From Oryzobacter telluris (GTDB lineage Bacteria; Actinomycetota; Actinomycetes; Actinomycetales; Dermatophilaceae), in contig NZ_CP170723.1 in assembly GCF_043099285.1 (NCBI RefSeq), forward strand, positions 2,666,001-2,730,000: 64,000 nucleotides of DNA, written 5' to 3'. The notes under the pieces were generated by a model. That model did not search any database. It had not been told where the DNA came from and saw only the letters and a program-made list of their open reading frames with translations. Each line of letters begins with the position of its first letter. Position 1 is the stretch's first letter. The translations under genes were made by a program, and so were the position numbers. Shown one piece after another: positions 8,054-16,287 of this stretch.

Positions 8054-8488
8054 ATGGGCAATGCCGCCCACGAGTCCGCCCTGCGCGTGTTCGACGCGAT
8101 CAACACCGGCGACCTGTCGTGCCTGCCGCAGTGCGTGACCGCGGACTTCGTCGACCACGGCTCCCCCTTTCCCCTGCCGCCGGGACCCGAGGGCTACGCG
8201 CAGATCCTCGGCTTCGTCCACGCTGAGCTGCGCATCCGGTACGAGCTGCTCGACGTCATCGAGACCGACGACCGGATCGTCGTGCGGGCCCACGCCACCG
8301 GGGTCGGGAGCGCGGGCTTCCACGGCCCTGACGCTGCCGGGAAGCCGTACACGATGCAGACGATCCACGTCTACCGCACCGAGGGCGACCGCCTCGCCGA
8401 GCACTGGGGTGTGCGCGACGAGGTCGGCGCCATGGTGCAGATGGGCGTGCTGCCGACTCCCGCTCCCCCGGTCGCCTCACCCGCTTGA
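8054..8488 (+). CDS. SnoaL-like / ester cyclase-fold protein
   Basis: 144 aa with the small alpha+beta-barrel pattern of SnoaL-like polyketide cyclases: an N-terminal helix (ALRVFDAINTGDL), then FVDHGSPFPLPPGPEGY and a strand-rich end (HVYRTEGDRLAEHWGVRDE). Members include ester cyclases and many proteins of unknown substrate; I cannot name the substrate here. AAAGGAG lies 6 nt before the ATG at 8054, so the longer open frame is not used. Probably controlled by the divergent TetR regulator. Confidence 0.8.
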   Translation: MGNAAHESALRVFDAINTGDLSCLPQCVTADFVDHGSPFPLPPGPEGYAQILGFVHAELRIRYELLDVIETDDRIVVRAHATGVGSAGFHGPDAAGKPYTMQTIHVYRTEGDRLAEHWGVRDEVGAMVQMGVLPTPAPPVASPA

Positions 8489-8606
8489 GCCGCCGTCCTG
8501 GCGGCTGGGTCAGACCACGCGCGTCTTCGGGGCGTTCGCCGAGGTGAGCCCCGGGTCCTTCTCGAGATGTGCAGACTTGACAAGTACTTGCCTCGGCCGA
8601 CGCACG

Positions 8607-8636
8607 GGGCCCGGGCGGATCTCTCCGCCCGGGCCC
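8607..8636 (-). terminator. hairpin terminator of nrdJ
   Basis: Perfect 13-bp stem (GGGCCCGGGCGGA and its complement) with a TCTC/GAGA loop, 18 nt beyond the nrdJ stop. Confidence 0.75.
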
Positions 8637-8654
8637 TCGTCGTTTCACTGAGCG

Positions 8655-11621
8655 TCAGCTGCAGCCGCTGGTGCTGCCGCAGCCTTCGCAGACGTAGCAG
8701 GAGCCGGCGGGGCGCATCTTGGTCCCGCAGGTCATGCACATCGGGGCGTCGGCGGCCTTGGAGTCGCCGAACATCGCCAGCAGGTCGGCCGAGGAGTGGA
8801 TCTCCGAGGAGACCTCACGGGCCGAGGCCGCACCGGCGCCCGAGGTGACGGTGGAGGCATCGAGCGCGGTGCCCGACTCCCCCGCCGGCGCGGCAGCGGC
8901 AACCGGAGCCGCGGCCTCATCGGACTTCTTCGACGAGGCGCCGATGCCCTGGCTGAAGGACTCGATCTCCTCCTCGAGGTCCTCACCCGTGTCCTCGTCG
9001 ACCGGGGCGTACGAGCCGGTCTCGAGCTGGCGAGCGCGCTCGTCGGCCGAGTGGATGCCCATGTACGACCGGGTGTCGAAGTCGAGGTAGTCCAGGGCCA
9101 GCCGGCGGAACACGTAGTCCATGAGCGACTGCGCCATCCGCACGTCGGGGTCGTCAGTCATGCCGGCCGGCTCGAAGCGCATGTTCGTGAACTTCTCGAC
9201 GAACGTCTCGAGCGGCACGCCGTACTGCAGCGCGACCGAGGTGACGATCGAGAAGGCGTCCATGACACCGGCGAGCGTGGAGCCCTGCTTGCCGAACTTG
9301 AGGAACACCTCGCCCAGGCGACCGTCCTCGTAGGTGCCGGCCGTGAGGTAGCCCTCGGCCCCACCGACGGCGAACGACGTCGTGTGCGAGACGCGACGCT
9401 TCGGCAGCCGCTCGCGGGTGGGCCGGTAGACGACCTTCTCCACGATCTCGGTGGTCGCGGCGGCGACGGCGGCCGAGGCCTTGTCGGCCGCGGCGTCCTT
9501 GGCGGTGGACCCGCCGTCGGACAGCGGCTGGCCGACCTTGCAGTTGTCGCGGTAGACGGCCAGCGCCTTCAGGCCCATCTTCCAGCCCTGGACGTAGACG
9601 TCCTCGATCTCCTCGACCGTGGCGGTCTCGGGCAGGTTGACGGTCTTGGAGATGGCGCCGGACAGGAACGGCTGGACGGCCGCCATCATCCGCACGTGGC
9701 CCATGGCCGAGATCGCGCGGGCACCCATGGCGGTGTCGAAGACCTCGTAGTGCTCGGTCTTCAGGCCGGGGGCGTCGATGACGTGACCCTTGTCGGCGAT
9801 GAACTCGACGATCGCCTCGACGGTCTCCTCGGTGTAGCCGAGCTTGCGCAGGGCACGCGGGATCGTGAGGTTGACGATCTGCATCGAGCCGCCACCGACG
9901 AGCTTCTTGAACTTCACCAGCGAGAAGTCGGGCTCGATGCCGGTGGTGTCGCAGTCCATCATGAAGCCGATGGTCCCGGTGGGGGCGAGCACCGACGCCT
10001 GGGCGTTGCGGTAGCCGTTCTTCTCACCGAGCTTGACGACGTCGTCCCACGCCTTGGTGGCGACGCGGTGGATGTCCTTGTCCATCGTGGTGATGGTGCG
10101 CACGGCGTCGTTGGCGGCGGCGTGCTTGCGCATGACCCGCTTGTGGGCGTCGGCGTTGCGGGCGTACCCGGCGTACGGGCCGACGACCGCGGCGAGCTCG
10201 GCGGAGCGCTTGTAGGCGGCACCCGTGAGCAGCGAGGTGATGGACGCGGCGATGGCGCGGCCACCCTCGGAGTCGTACCCGTGGCCGGTGGCCATGAGCA
10301 GCGCGCCGAGGTTGGCGTAGCCGATGCCGAGCTGGCGGTAGTCGCGCGTGGTGTCACCGATGGGCTCGGTCGGGAAGTCGGCGAAGCAGATCGAGATGTC
10401 CATCGCGGTGATGACGAGCTCGGCGACCTTCTGGAAGGTCTTCGCGTCGAAGGTGTCGTCGTCGCGCAGGAACTTCAGGAGGTTGAGCGAGGCCAGGTTG
10501 CACGAGGAGTTGTCGAGCGACATGTACTCCGAGCACGGGTTGGACGCGGTGATGCGGCCGGTCTCGGGGTTGGTGTGCCAGTCGTTGATCGTGCCGTCGT
10601 ACTGGATGCCCGGGTCGGCACACTCCCACGCGGCCTTGGCGATCTTGCCCATGAGCTCGCGGGCGTCGACGGTCTCGATGACCGAGCCGTCCTTGCGCGA
10701 GGTGAGGCCGAACTCCTTGCCCTCCTCGACCGCGCGCATGAACTCGTCGGTGACGCGCACCGAGTTGTTCGCGTTCTGGTACTGCACGGAGACGATGTCC
10801 TTGCCTCCGAGGTCCATGTCGAAGCCGGCGTCGCGCAGCGCGCGGATCTTGTCCTCCTCGCGCGCCTTGGTCTCGACGAACTCCTCGATGTCCGGGTGGT
10901 CGACGTCGAGGACGACCATCTTCGCCGCGCGGCGCGTGGCGCCACCGGACTTGATGGTGCCCGCGGAGGCGTCGGCACCGCGCATGAAGGAGACCGGGCC
11001 GGAGGCGGTGCCACCGGAGGACAGCAGCTCCTTGGAGGAGCGGATGCGCGAGAGGTTCAGGCCGGCACCGGAGCCGCCCTTGAAGATGAAGCCCTCCTCC
11101 TTGTACCAGTTGAGGATGGAGTCCATCGAGTCGTCGACCGAGAGGATGAAGCAGGCGCTGACCTGCTGCGGGCTCTTGGTGCCGACGTTGAACCAGACCG
11201 GCGAGTTGAAGCTGAACACCTGGTGCAGCAGGGCGTACGTCAGCTCGTGCTCGAAGATCTCGGCGTCCTCGTCGGACCCGAAGTAGGCGTGCTCCTTGCC
11301 GGCCTTGACGTAGGTGAGGACCACCCGGTCGATGAGCTGCTTGAGGCCGGTCTCGCGCTCGGGGGTGCCGACGGCGCCGCGGAAGTACTTGGTGGTGACG
11401 ATCGTGGAGGCGTTGACGCTCCAGAAGTCGGGGAACTCGACGCCGCGCTGGTCGAAGATGGTGACGCCCGTCTTCCAGTTCTGCTGGACGACGTCGCGCT
11501 TCTCCCAGGTCACCTCGTCGTAGGGGTGGACACCCGGCGTGGTGTAGATGCGCTCGACGGTGACCCCCTTGCCCTTCGGGGACTTGCGGGCACCTGCACG
11601 TGCTCCGGCGGTCTCGGTCAT
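8655..11621 (-). CDS. nrdJ: adenosylcobalamin-dependent ribonucleotide reductase (class II)
   Basis: 988 aa. Reduces ribonucleotides to deoxyribonucleotides using adenosylcobalamin as radical source, without oxygen. Seen: substrate-site Cys in QQVSACFILSVDD, the class-typical NPCSE motif (ASNPCSEYMSLDNSSCNLAS), and a C-terminal Cys cluster (MCMTCGTKM, CYVCEGCGS) that fits the redox/zinc tail of vitamin B12-dependent NrdJ. The ATG at 11621 (MTETAGARAG) is chosen with GAGGGAC upstream; the frame continuing to 12392 runs through nrdR in another frame and is not coding. It lies downstream of nrdR in the same direction, so it is probably under NrdR control. Confidence 0.95.
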   Translation of the reverse strand: MTETAGARAGARKSPKGKGVTVERIYTTPGVHPYDEVTWEKRDVVQQNWKTGVTIFDQRGVEFPDFWSVNASTIVTTKYFRGAVGTPERETGLKQLIDRVVLTYVKAGKEHAYFGSDEDAEIFEHELTYALLHQVFSFNSPVWFNVGTKSPQQVSACFILSVDDSMDSILNWYKEEGFIFKGGSGAGLNLSRIRSSKELLSSGGTASGPVSFMRGADASAGTIKSGGATRRAAKMVVLDVDHPDIEEFVETKAREEDKIRALRDAGFDMDLGGKDIVSVQYQNANNSVRVTDEFMRAVEEGKEFGLTSRKDGSVIETVDARELMGKIAKAAWECADPGIQYDGTINDWHTNPETGRITASNPCSEYMSLDNSSCNLASLNLLKFLRDDDTFDAKTFQKVAELVITAMDISICFADFPTEPIGDTTRDYRQLGIGYANLGALLMATGHGYDSEGGRAIAASITSLLTGAAYKRSAELAAVVGPYAGYARNADAHKRVMRKHAAANDAVRTITTMDKDIHRVATKAWDDVVKLGEKNGYRNAQASVLAPTGTIGFMMDCDTTGIEPDFSLVKFKKLVGGGSMQIVNLTIPRALRKLGYTEETVEAIVEFIADKGHVIDAPGLKTEHYEVFDTAMGARAISAMGHVRMMAAVQPFLSGAISKTVNLPETATVEEIEDVYVQGWKMGLKALAVYRDNCKVGQPLSDGGSTAKDAAADKASAAVAAATTEIVEKVVYRPTRERLPKRRVSHTTSFAVGGAEGYLTAGTYEDGRLGEVFLKFGKQGSTLAGVMDAFSIVTSVALQYGVPLETFVEKFTNMRFEPAGMTDDPDVRMAQSLMDYVFRRLALDYLDFDTRSYMGIHSADERARQLETGSYAPVDEDTGEDLEEEIESFSQGIGASSKKSDEAAAPVAAAAPAGESGTALDASTVTSGAGAASAREVSSEIHSSADLLAMFGDSKAADAPMCMTCGTKMRPAGSCYVCEGCGSTSGCS

Positions 11622-11788
11622 TGCTGTCCCTCTTTCTGCCCCTCCGGGCTGGTGGCGACCTGTGGTCGATTCTCCTGCTGGGGTCCGACAGGGCTGGTGA
11701 CCTGCGGAGACGTGCTCATGGTGCGGATGGTGCGGTGGCCGGGTCCCCCTGGGTGTCCGGCCGGGTGGGCGATGACGCCCGGTCGAGG

Positions 11789-12289
11789 TCAGGCGTCGCC
11801 CGGGGGCGCGGCCGACATCCGGGCCGGCTCCTCCCCCGTCGCCTCGCGTTCGGCGCGCAGGAGGGTGATCGCGGCCTCGAAGTCCTCGAGGTCGTCGAAC
11901 GCCTGGTAGACGCTCGCGAACCGCAGGTACGCGACCTCGTCGAGCTCGCGCAGCGGCTCGAGGACGGCCAGGCCGACCTCGTGCGCGTCGATCTCGGCGC
12001 TGCCCGCGCTGCGGATGGTCTCCTCGACCTTCTGCGCGAGGAGGGCGAGGTCGTCCTCGGTGACCGGGCGGCCCTGGCAGGCCTTGCGGACGCCGACGAG
12101 GACCTTGGCGCGGCTGAACGGCTCGGTGGCGCCGGAGCGCTTCACGACCGACAGGCTCGCGGTCTCGACGGTGGTGAACCGGCGGTTGCACTCGGGGCAC
12201 TGACGGCGCCGGCGGATGCTCGAGCCGTCGTCGGTGGTCCGGCTGTCCATGACCCGCGAGTCGGTGTGGCGGCAGAACGGGCAGTGCAC
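11789..12289 (-). CDS. nrdR: transcriptional repressor NrdR
   Basis: 166 aa, standard length. N-terminal zinc ribbon with CPFC (residues 3-6) and CPEC near residue 31, followed by RRFTT, then an ATP-cone domain (VVKRSGATEPFSRAKVLVGV) that senses ATP/dATP. Represses ribonucleotide reductase genes by binding paired NrdR boxes. GTG start, with AGGAGG about 8 nt upstream. It precedes nrdJ by 167 nt on the same strand, and its own promoter region carries a pair of NrdR-box-like sites (12384-12431), so autoregulation is expected. Confidence 0.96.
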   Translation of the reverse strand: MHCPFCRHTDSRVMDSRTTDDGSSIRRRRQCPECNRRFTTVETASLSVVKRSGATEPFSRAKVLVGVRKACQGRPVTEDDLALLAQKVEETIRSAGSAEIDAHEVGLAVLEPLRELDEVAYLRFASVYQAFDDLEDFEAAITLLRAEREATGEEPARMSAAPPGDA

Positions 12290-12383
12290 GTGGGGACCTC
12301 CTCTTCAGGCGTTGCTGGCTCGTCCTGTGGACGAACCGGTGGACACTGGTGTGAACAACCTGGGGAGAACCCCGATTTCGTGT

Positions 12384-12431
12384 GCACAACATGTGGATGA
12401 ACTACATCGGTGTAACCACTAGATGTTGTGG
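12384..12431 (-). promoter_or_regulatory. paired NrdR boxes upstream of nrdR-nrdJ
   Basis: Box 1 GCACAACATGTGGATG (12384-12399) and box 2 CCACTAGATGTTGTGG (12416-12431) both fit the palindromic NrdR-box pattern ACACTATATATAGTGT. Their centres are 32 bp apart, three helical turns, the spacing known for functional NrdR box pairs. They lie 95-142 nt before the nrdR start. Confidence 0.7.
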
Positions 12432-12470
12432 ACATCATGCCTCCCGCGCGGACGCGATGCAAGCAGGAGC

Positions 12471-12499
12471 CGCAAACTTCAGCCGTTCGGCTGTTTGCG
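12471..12499. repeat. stem-loop upstream of nrdR promoter
   Basis: CGCAAA..CAGCC pairs with GGCTG..TTTGCG, leaving a short unpaired CTT. It may end minus-strand transcripts arriving from the small genes at 12676-13239. The stretch 12432-12675 otherwise holds no gene. Confidence 0.4.
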
Positions 12500-12594
12500 C
12501 AGGTCAGAGGGGGTGCGCGCGGCCGATCCCAGCGTTTCCGGCGTGTTGACGGGCGTGACGGGGCACCACTGGTGGGACTGGTGTGACACCAGAG

Positions 12595-12644
12595 GCACCA
12601 CATCTGGGGTCGACCGTCGCCCGGGTGGCCCCTAGATGTGGTGG
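12595..12644. repeat. bulged inverted repeat resembling a second NrdR-box pair
   Basis: CACCACATCTGGGG (12596-12609) and CCCCTAGATGTGGTG (12629-12643) pair over 14 bp with one bulged base. The right arm matches NrdR box 2 at 14 of 16 positions; the centres are 34 bp apart. It also lies just past the stop of the minus-strand gene at 12676, so a plain terminator is equally possible. Confidence 0.45.
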
Positions 12645-12675
12645 TGGGCCGGGTCGGCGGCCCGACAGCCCGGGG

Positions 12676-12837
12676 TCAGGCCGAGAAGGGGTTGACGCCG
12701 AGGAGCGCGACGAGCGCGAACAGGACCAGGAGGACCGCGACGACGACACCGACGACCACGGCCATCGCGAAGGCGCCACTGGCGTCGAGGGAGCGGCGGT
12801 CGTCGTTCCCGTCACGCTCGCGGGGGTCCTGGCTCAC
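12676..12837 (-). CDS. small single-TM protein, 53 aa
   Basis: Short hydrophilic head (SQDPRERDGNDDRRSLD) followed by one TM segment (FAMAVVVGVVVAVLLVLFAL). Starts at GTG 12837; the frame continues upstream to 12918, but that part overlaps the next gene's end region and lacks coding character. Last of three closely spaced minus-strand genes (13239 to 12676). Function unknown; it could be an accessory membrane peptide. Confidence 0.5.
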   Translation of the reverse strand: MSQDPRERDGNDDRRSLDASGAFAMAVVVGVVVAVLLVLFALVALLGVNPFSA

Positions 12838-12892
12838 CCCGCCAGTCTCCCGACGACGGTCCCGGTGCGCCAGTGCCGGCGCAACCCTCGCC

Positions 12893-13045
12893 TCAGAACA
12901 GGACGGGCACGATCCCAAGCGCGACGACCGCCACGAGGAGCGCCGCGGTCACCAGGCAGATGCCGATGACGCCGGCCCGGCGGTCGGGGGCGTCGGCACG
13001 GCGGACTGCGCGCGTCGTCATCCGGCTGGTCAGCTTCGTCGTCAT
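12893..13045 (-). CDS. small single-TM protein, 50 aa
   Basis: Basic N-terminus (MTTKLTSRMTTRAVRRADAP) then one hydrophobic helix (GVIGICLVTAALLVAVVALG) to the C-terminus. GGGGGAG is 8 nt before the ATG at 13045, lying inside the end of the upstream gene, with 5 nt between the genes, so the two are probably co-translated. Function unknown. Confidence 0.55.
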   Translation of the reverse strand: MTTKLTSRMTTRAVRRADAPDRRAGVIGICLVTAALLVAVVALGIVPVLF

Positions 13046-13050
13046 CGAGC

Positions 13051-13239
13051 TCACTCCCCCGGGCAGGCGCCCTGGTGGACCAGGGCCGCCGTCACCATCC
13101 AGTGCCAGTCGGTCGAGGACACCCCAGCGCGGGCCCCTGCGCCGCACTGGCACTCCCAGTGCCAACGCCCGAGCGCGTCACACGTGACGGCCGGGTGGTG
13201 GCTGCGCCGGGCTGTCCGCCGCTTGGTCGTGGTCCTCAT
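13051..13239 (-). CDS. small Cys-motif protein, 62 aa (paralog of 17186-17362)
   Basis: Basic N-terminus (RTTTKRRTARRSHHP), then Cys-x(9)-Cys-x-Cys (TCDALGRWHWECQCGAG) with conserved Trp/His, and a conserved tail TAALVHQGACPGE. The protein at 17186-17362 shares the same layout (HHPxV, CxC-G, LTAALVHQ, PGE ending), which makes both likely real despite their size and the lack of a Shine-Dalgarno. The Cys/His layout could bind a metal. First gene of a three-gene minus-strand group with two one-TM peptides. Confidence 0.65.
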   Translation of the reverse strand: MRTTTKRRTARRSHHPAVTCDALGRWHWECQCGAGARAGVSSTDWHWMVTAALVHQGACPGE

Positions 13240-13326
13240 GTCGGGGAGGAGGGAGTGGGGGCACGTTTGATACCGGCGGGTACGCGTTGTCGCAGAGGCG
13301 TTTCCCGCCGCCCGTCCTGATGACGT

Positions 13327-13345
13327 GGCGTGCCGTCGGCACGCC
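13327..13345 (-). terminator. hairpin terminator of the BtuF-like gene
   Basis: GGCGTGCC-GTC-GGCACGCC, an 8-bp perfect stem 9 nt past the stop at 13354. Confidence 0.55.
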
Positions 13346-13353
13346 GGCGCCGG

Positions 13354-14199
13354 TCAAGGGTGGAGGACCGCCGCGAGCTCCTCGATGCCGTCGACGAGGC
13401 GCGGACCCGGCCGGGCCCACATCGCGTTGGCGTCGACGGCGTGCACCGGAACACCAGCGGGGAGGGCACCCGCGGCGACGAGGGCGTCGGCCTGGGCCTG
13501 CGCTCCGGCGCGGTCGTAGCCGCACGGGGCGCAGACGACGAGGTCGGGACGCGCGGCGGCAACGTCATCGAACGTCGTTCTCACGGACCGCTCCCCCGCC
13601 CTGCCGATGACGCACTCGCCGCCCGCGAGCTCGACCATCTCGGGGATCCAGTGACCGGGGGCGTACGGCGGGTCGGTCCACTCGAGGACGACGACGCGCG
13701 GCCGCGGCCGGCCGGCGACCCGCGCGCGGACGGCATCGAGGCGGGCATGAAGGTCGGCCACGATGGAGGCCGCGGCGCCCTCGCGTCCGGTGGCGCGGCC
13801 GAGCGTGGCCACGGAGGCGATGACGTCGGCGAGGGTGTGCGGGTCGATGGTGAGGACGTCGGCGGTGCAGCCGAGGTGGGCCAGGGCGTCGTCGACCGTG
13901 CTCACGTCGATGGCACACACCGCGCAAAGGTCCTGGGTGACGACGAGGTCGGCGTCGAGGGTGCTGAGGGCGCCGGCGTCGAGGCGGTAGAGGTCCTCGC
14001 CGTCGGCCACGGCCTTCGCGACGGCGTCGTCGATCTCCCTCGGGGACAGGCCTTCCGGCAGTGTCGAGGTGGAGACGATGGTGCGGGTCCTCGCCTCGGC
14101 CGGGGTGTCGCACTCGAAGGTCACGCCGACGACGTCGTCGCCCGCCCCGAGGGCGAAGAGGATCTCCGTCGTCGACGGCAGCAGGCTGACGATGCGCAC
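13354..14199 (-). CDS. BtuF-like cobalamin-binding protein, no signal peptide
   Basis: 281 aa, periplasmic-binding-protein (BtuF/FepB, helical-backbone) fold: N-terminal lobe MRIVSLLPSTTEILFALGAG with VVGVTFECD, the DLVVTQDLCAVCAI region near residue 90, and C-terminal PDLVVCAPCGY. This is the family annotated as cobalamin-binding protein. It begins directly with the first beta strand, so no signal peptide or lipobox is present and the product should stay in the cytosol, unlike transporter-linked BtuF. No ABC permease or ATPase lies nearby. It sits 2 kb from the B12-dependent nrdJ, but co-function is inference. Confidence 0.8.
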   Translation of the reverse strand: MRIVSLLPSTTEILFALGAGDDVVGVTFECDTPAEARTRTIVSTSTLPEGLSPREIDDAVAKAVADGEDLYRLDAGALSTLDADLVVTQDLCAVCAIDVSTVDDALAHLGCTADVLTIDPHTLADVIASVATLGRATGREGAAASIVADLHARLDAVRARVAGRPRPRVVVLEWTDPPYAPGHWIPEMVELAGGECVIGRAGERSVRTTFDDVAAARPDLVVCAPCGYDRAGAQAQADALVAAGALPAGVPVHAVDANAMWARPGPRLVDGIEELAAVLHP

Positions 14200-14294
14200 G
14201 GGTCGACCCTACGGGCGCCGCCGGGTGTCGGCTGTCGGCGCGAGGTGGTTGGGTGGTCGCACGACGACGGCGACGGACGCAGGAGGGGTCGGCG

Positions 14295-14942
14295 ATGGCG
14301 GGGAGCGCGAGGAAGGCCGCGGCACGACGGGTGAAGGGGGTGACCCGCGAGACCGACGACGACGGCGTGCGGTGGGGGACGCACCCGGTGACGCCCGACC
14401 GGTTCGAGGACTTCGCCGACGTCATCAACCCCAACCGGCGCAAGGACTCGTGCTGGTGCCTGTCGCACCGGGTGCGCCAGGCCGACATCCGCGAGCTCGG
14501 TGACGGTGACCGCGAGGCGACGATGCGGGCGCTGTGCGAACAGCCGCTCCCGCCCGGCGTCGTCACCTACCGCGACGGGACGGCCGTGGGGTGGATCAAC
14601 ATCGGACCGCGGGCCGACATCCCCCGGGTTGCCGGGTCGACGCTCATCCGGCCGCTCGACGACCTCCCGGTGTGGAGCATCGTCTGCGTCGTCGTGCGCG
14701 GCGGGCACCGGCGGCAGGGGGTGACGCGCCACCTCATCGAGGGCGCGGTGGAGTACGCGCGGGCCAACGGGGCTCCGGTGGTCGAGGTGTACCCAGTCGA
14801 CCCACAGGGCCGGATGGACACGACGATGGCGTTCGTCGGGACCAAGCCGATGTTCGAGCGCGCCGGGTTCGAGGAGGTGGGGACGACCGACGCCGTGGCG
14901 AGCAAGATGCCGCGGATCATCATGCGGCGGGTGCTCGGCTGA
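14295..14942 (+). CDS. GNAT-family N-acetyltransferase, 215 aa
   Basis: The acetyl-CoA-binding part is visible as VWSIVCVVVRGGHRRQGVTRHLIEGAVEYA (written here only as its core GGHRRQGVTRHLIEG), the R/Q-x-x-G-x-G/A loop of the GNAT fold near residue 145. The N-terminal region contains KDSCWCLSHRVRQ. AGGAGGGG is 6 nt before the ATG at 14295; the frame opens earlier at 14253. Substrate unknown. It stands between a cobalamin-binding protein and a serine hydrolase with no obvious operon. Confidence 0.8.
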   Translation: MAGSARKAAARRVKGVTRETDDDGVRWGTHPVTPDRFEDFADVINPNRRKDSCWCLSHRVRQADIRELGDGDREATMRALCEQPLPPGVVTYRDGTAVGWINIGPRADIPRVAGSTLIRPLDDLPVWSIVCVVVRGGHRRQGVTRHLIEGAVEYARANGAPVVEVYPVDPQGRMDTTMAFVGTKPMFERAGFEEVGTTDAVASKMPRIIMRRVLG

Positions 14943-15001
14943 GGCACGGCCACGGATCGGTGCTGGTCAGGGGCGACGGCGCGGGTCTAGATTCGCCGGG
15001 C

Positions 15002-16237
15002 ATGGACCTCGAGCGCCTCACCGCGCAGCTGACGGAGGGGTGCGAGCGGTTCGGCGTCCCGGGGGCGCAGGTCGGGCTGCTCCGCGGGGACGAGCGGGTG
15101 GTGGCGTGCGTCGGGTCGGTGGGCGTCGATCAGGGGTCGGCTGCGGTCGAGCCGGCGACGGCCTTCCACGCCGGGTCGATCGCGAAGTCGCTGGCGGCCC
15201 TGCTCGTCGTGGACGCCGCGCGGCACGGGCTGCTCGACCTCGACCTCCCCTGCTCCGACCAGGCCGAGGGTCTGTGGTCCGACACGCCCCGGGCCCTGAT
15301 GTCGCACACCACCGGGCGGCAGAACGTGCTCCCCGACCTCGGTGAGGACATCGTGGCCTTCGTCGACCGGGTCGGGTCGATGCCGCCGGTCCACGAGCCG
15401 GGCCGGTTCTCGTACGGCAACGCCAACTGGTCGGTGCTCGACCTCCTGCTGCGTCGCCGGGCGGGTGGGTCGTTCGAGGAGCTGGCCGTGACCGCGCTGG
15501 GTGACGGCACGACGTTCGGGATGCCCGGCGGGGCCGCGCTCGGTCACGTCGCGATGCCCGGACAGGCTGTGTCGACGGTGCCGTCGGAGTACGCCGAGGC
15601 GGCCTCGGCCGCCGGGTCGCGGTGGTGGGCGACCGCCGACCAGCTGCTCGACTACGCCGCCGTCCACCTCGGCGACGGCGACCGCTTCCATCCCGACGAC
15701 GTGCGCGAGCTGCGCCGGCCGCACGTGGCGGTCCCCGGCGCGACGATCTCGGACGCGTGGGGGCTGGGGTGGGCGCTGTGGAGCCGGGGCGAGCACTCGG
15801 CCTTCGGCTGGGCGGGCTACACCGGCGGGCACCGCGCCTTCCTGCGCTGCTTCCCCGACCAGGACGCCGCCCTCGTCGTGCTCGCCAACAGCGCCGGGCC
15901 GCTCCTCGGACCGCCCGGGGGCAGCGCGCTCTTCGACGCCCTGCTCCCCGACCTGCTGACGGTGCTCGGGGTGCCGGCACTGCCGGGTGCCGACCGCCCG
16001 CGCTCCGGTCGGCCGACGAGCGAGCTGGCCGGGTCGTACGGGCCGGTGGCCCTGGCGGCCGACGGCGAGGACGACCTCCTGCTGGAGGCGGCCGCCTTCG
16101 GTGAGCCGCAGCCCATTCGGCACGAGCGGGTCGGTGGCGACACGTTCGTCGCGCAGGGCGTCCCGGTCGGCGGGATGCCGATCGCCGTCGACGCGGACCT
16201 GCTCTACCTCGGCCCCTTCGCGGTCCCGCGGCAGTGA
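15002..16237 (+). CDS. beta-lactamase-fold serine hydrolase (class C/PBP-like), 411 aa
   Basis: Penicillin-binding-protein-like fold. The nucleophile motif SxxK is in HAGSIAKSLAALLV near residue 60, the YxN-type motif is FSYGNANW near residue 140, and a GGH segment (GYTGGHRAF) stands where the KTG-box is expected. No signal peptide is evident, so it may act in the cytosol as an esterase or amidase rather than on cell wall. Start at ATG 15002; a TAGATT hexamer lies 8 nt upstream and no Shine-Dalgarno is seen, hinting at a leaderless mRNA. The frame from 14534 belongs to the neighbour's other strand phase. Confidence 0.8.
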   Translation: MDLERLTAQLTEGCERFGVPGAQVGLLRGDERVVACVGSVGVDQGSAAVEPATAFHAGSIAKSLAALLVVDAARHGLLDLDLPCSDQAEGLWSDTPRALMSHTTGRQNVLPDLGEDIVAFVDRVGSMPPVHEPGRFSYGNANWSVLDLLLRRRAGGSFEELAVTALGDGTTFGMPGGAALGHVAMPGQAVSTVPSEYAEAASAAGSRWWATADQLLDYAAVHLGDGDRFHPDDVRELRRPHVAVPGATISDAWGLGWALWSRGEHSAFGWAGYTGGHRAFLRCFPDQDAALVVLANSAGPLLGPPGGSALFDALLPDLLTVLGVPALPGADRPRSGRPTSELAGSYGPVALAADGEDDLLLEAAAFGEPQPIRHERVGGDTFVAQGVPVGGMPIAVDADLLYLGPFAVPRQ

Positions 16238-16242
16238 CTCGA

Positions 16243-16280
16243 CGGGCTCCCCGACGTCGCGGAGGGCGACGGGGAGCCCG
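16243..16280. terminator. bidirectional hairpin terminator
   Basis: 11-bp perfect stem CGGGCTCCCCG / CGGGGAGCCCG between convergent genes ending at 16237 and 16288. Confidence 0.7.
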
Positions 16281-16287
16281 GCGCGGA

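Noticed and set aside
8489..8606. CAAGTACTTG palindrome at 8581-8590
   Set aside because: Ten-bp palindrome between convergent genes, beyond the nrdJ terminator; no promoter or partner site to support a function.
8796..11909. Very long plus-strand open frame (over 1000 codons) opposite nrdJ
   Set aside because: Mirror of the high-GC nrdJ gene: low-complexity Gly/Asp/Val/Arg-rich translation, no domain, and the minus strand is unambiguously nrdJ.
12290..12675. Cobalamin riboswitch upstream of nrdR-nrdJ
   Set aside because: No B12-box or conserved cobalamin aptamer core on either strand; NrdR boxes are present instead.
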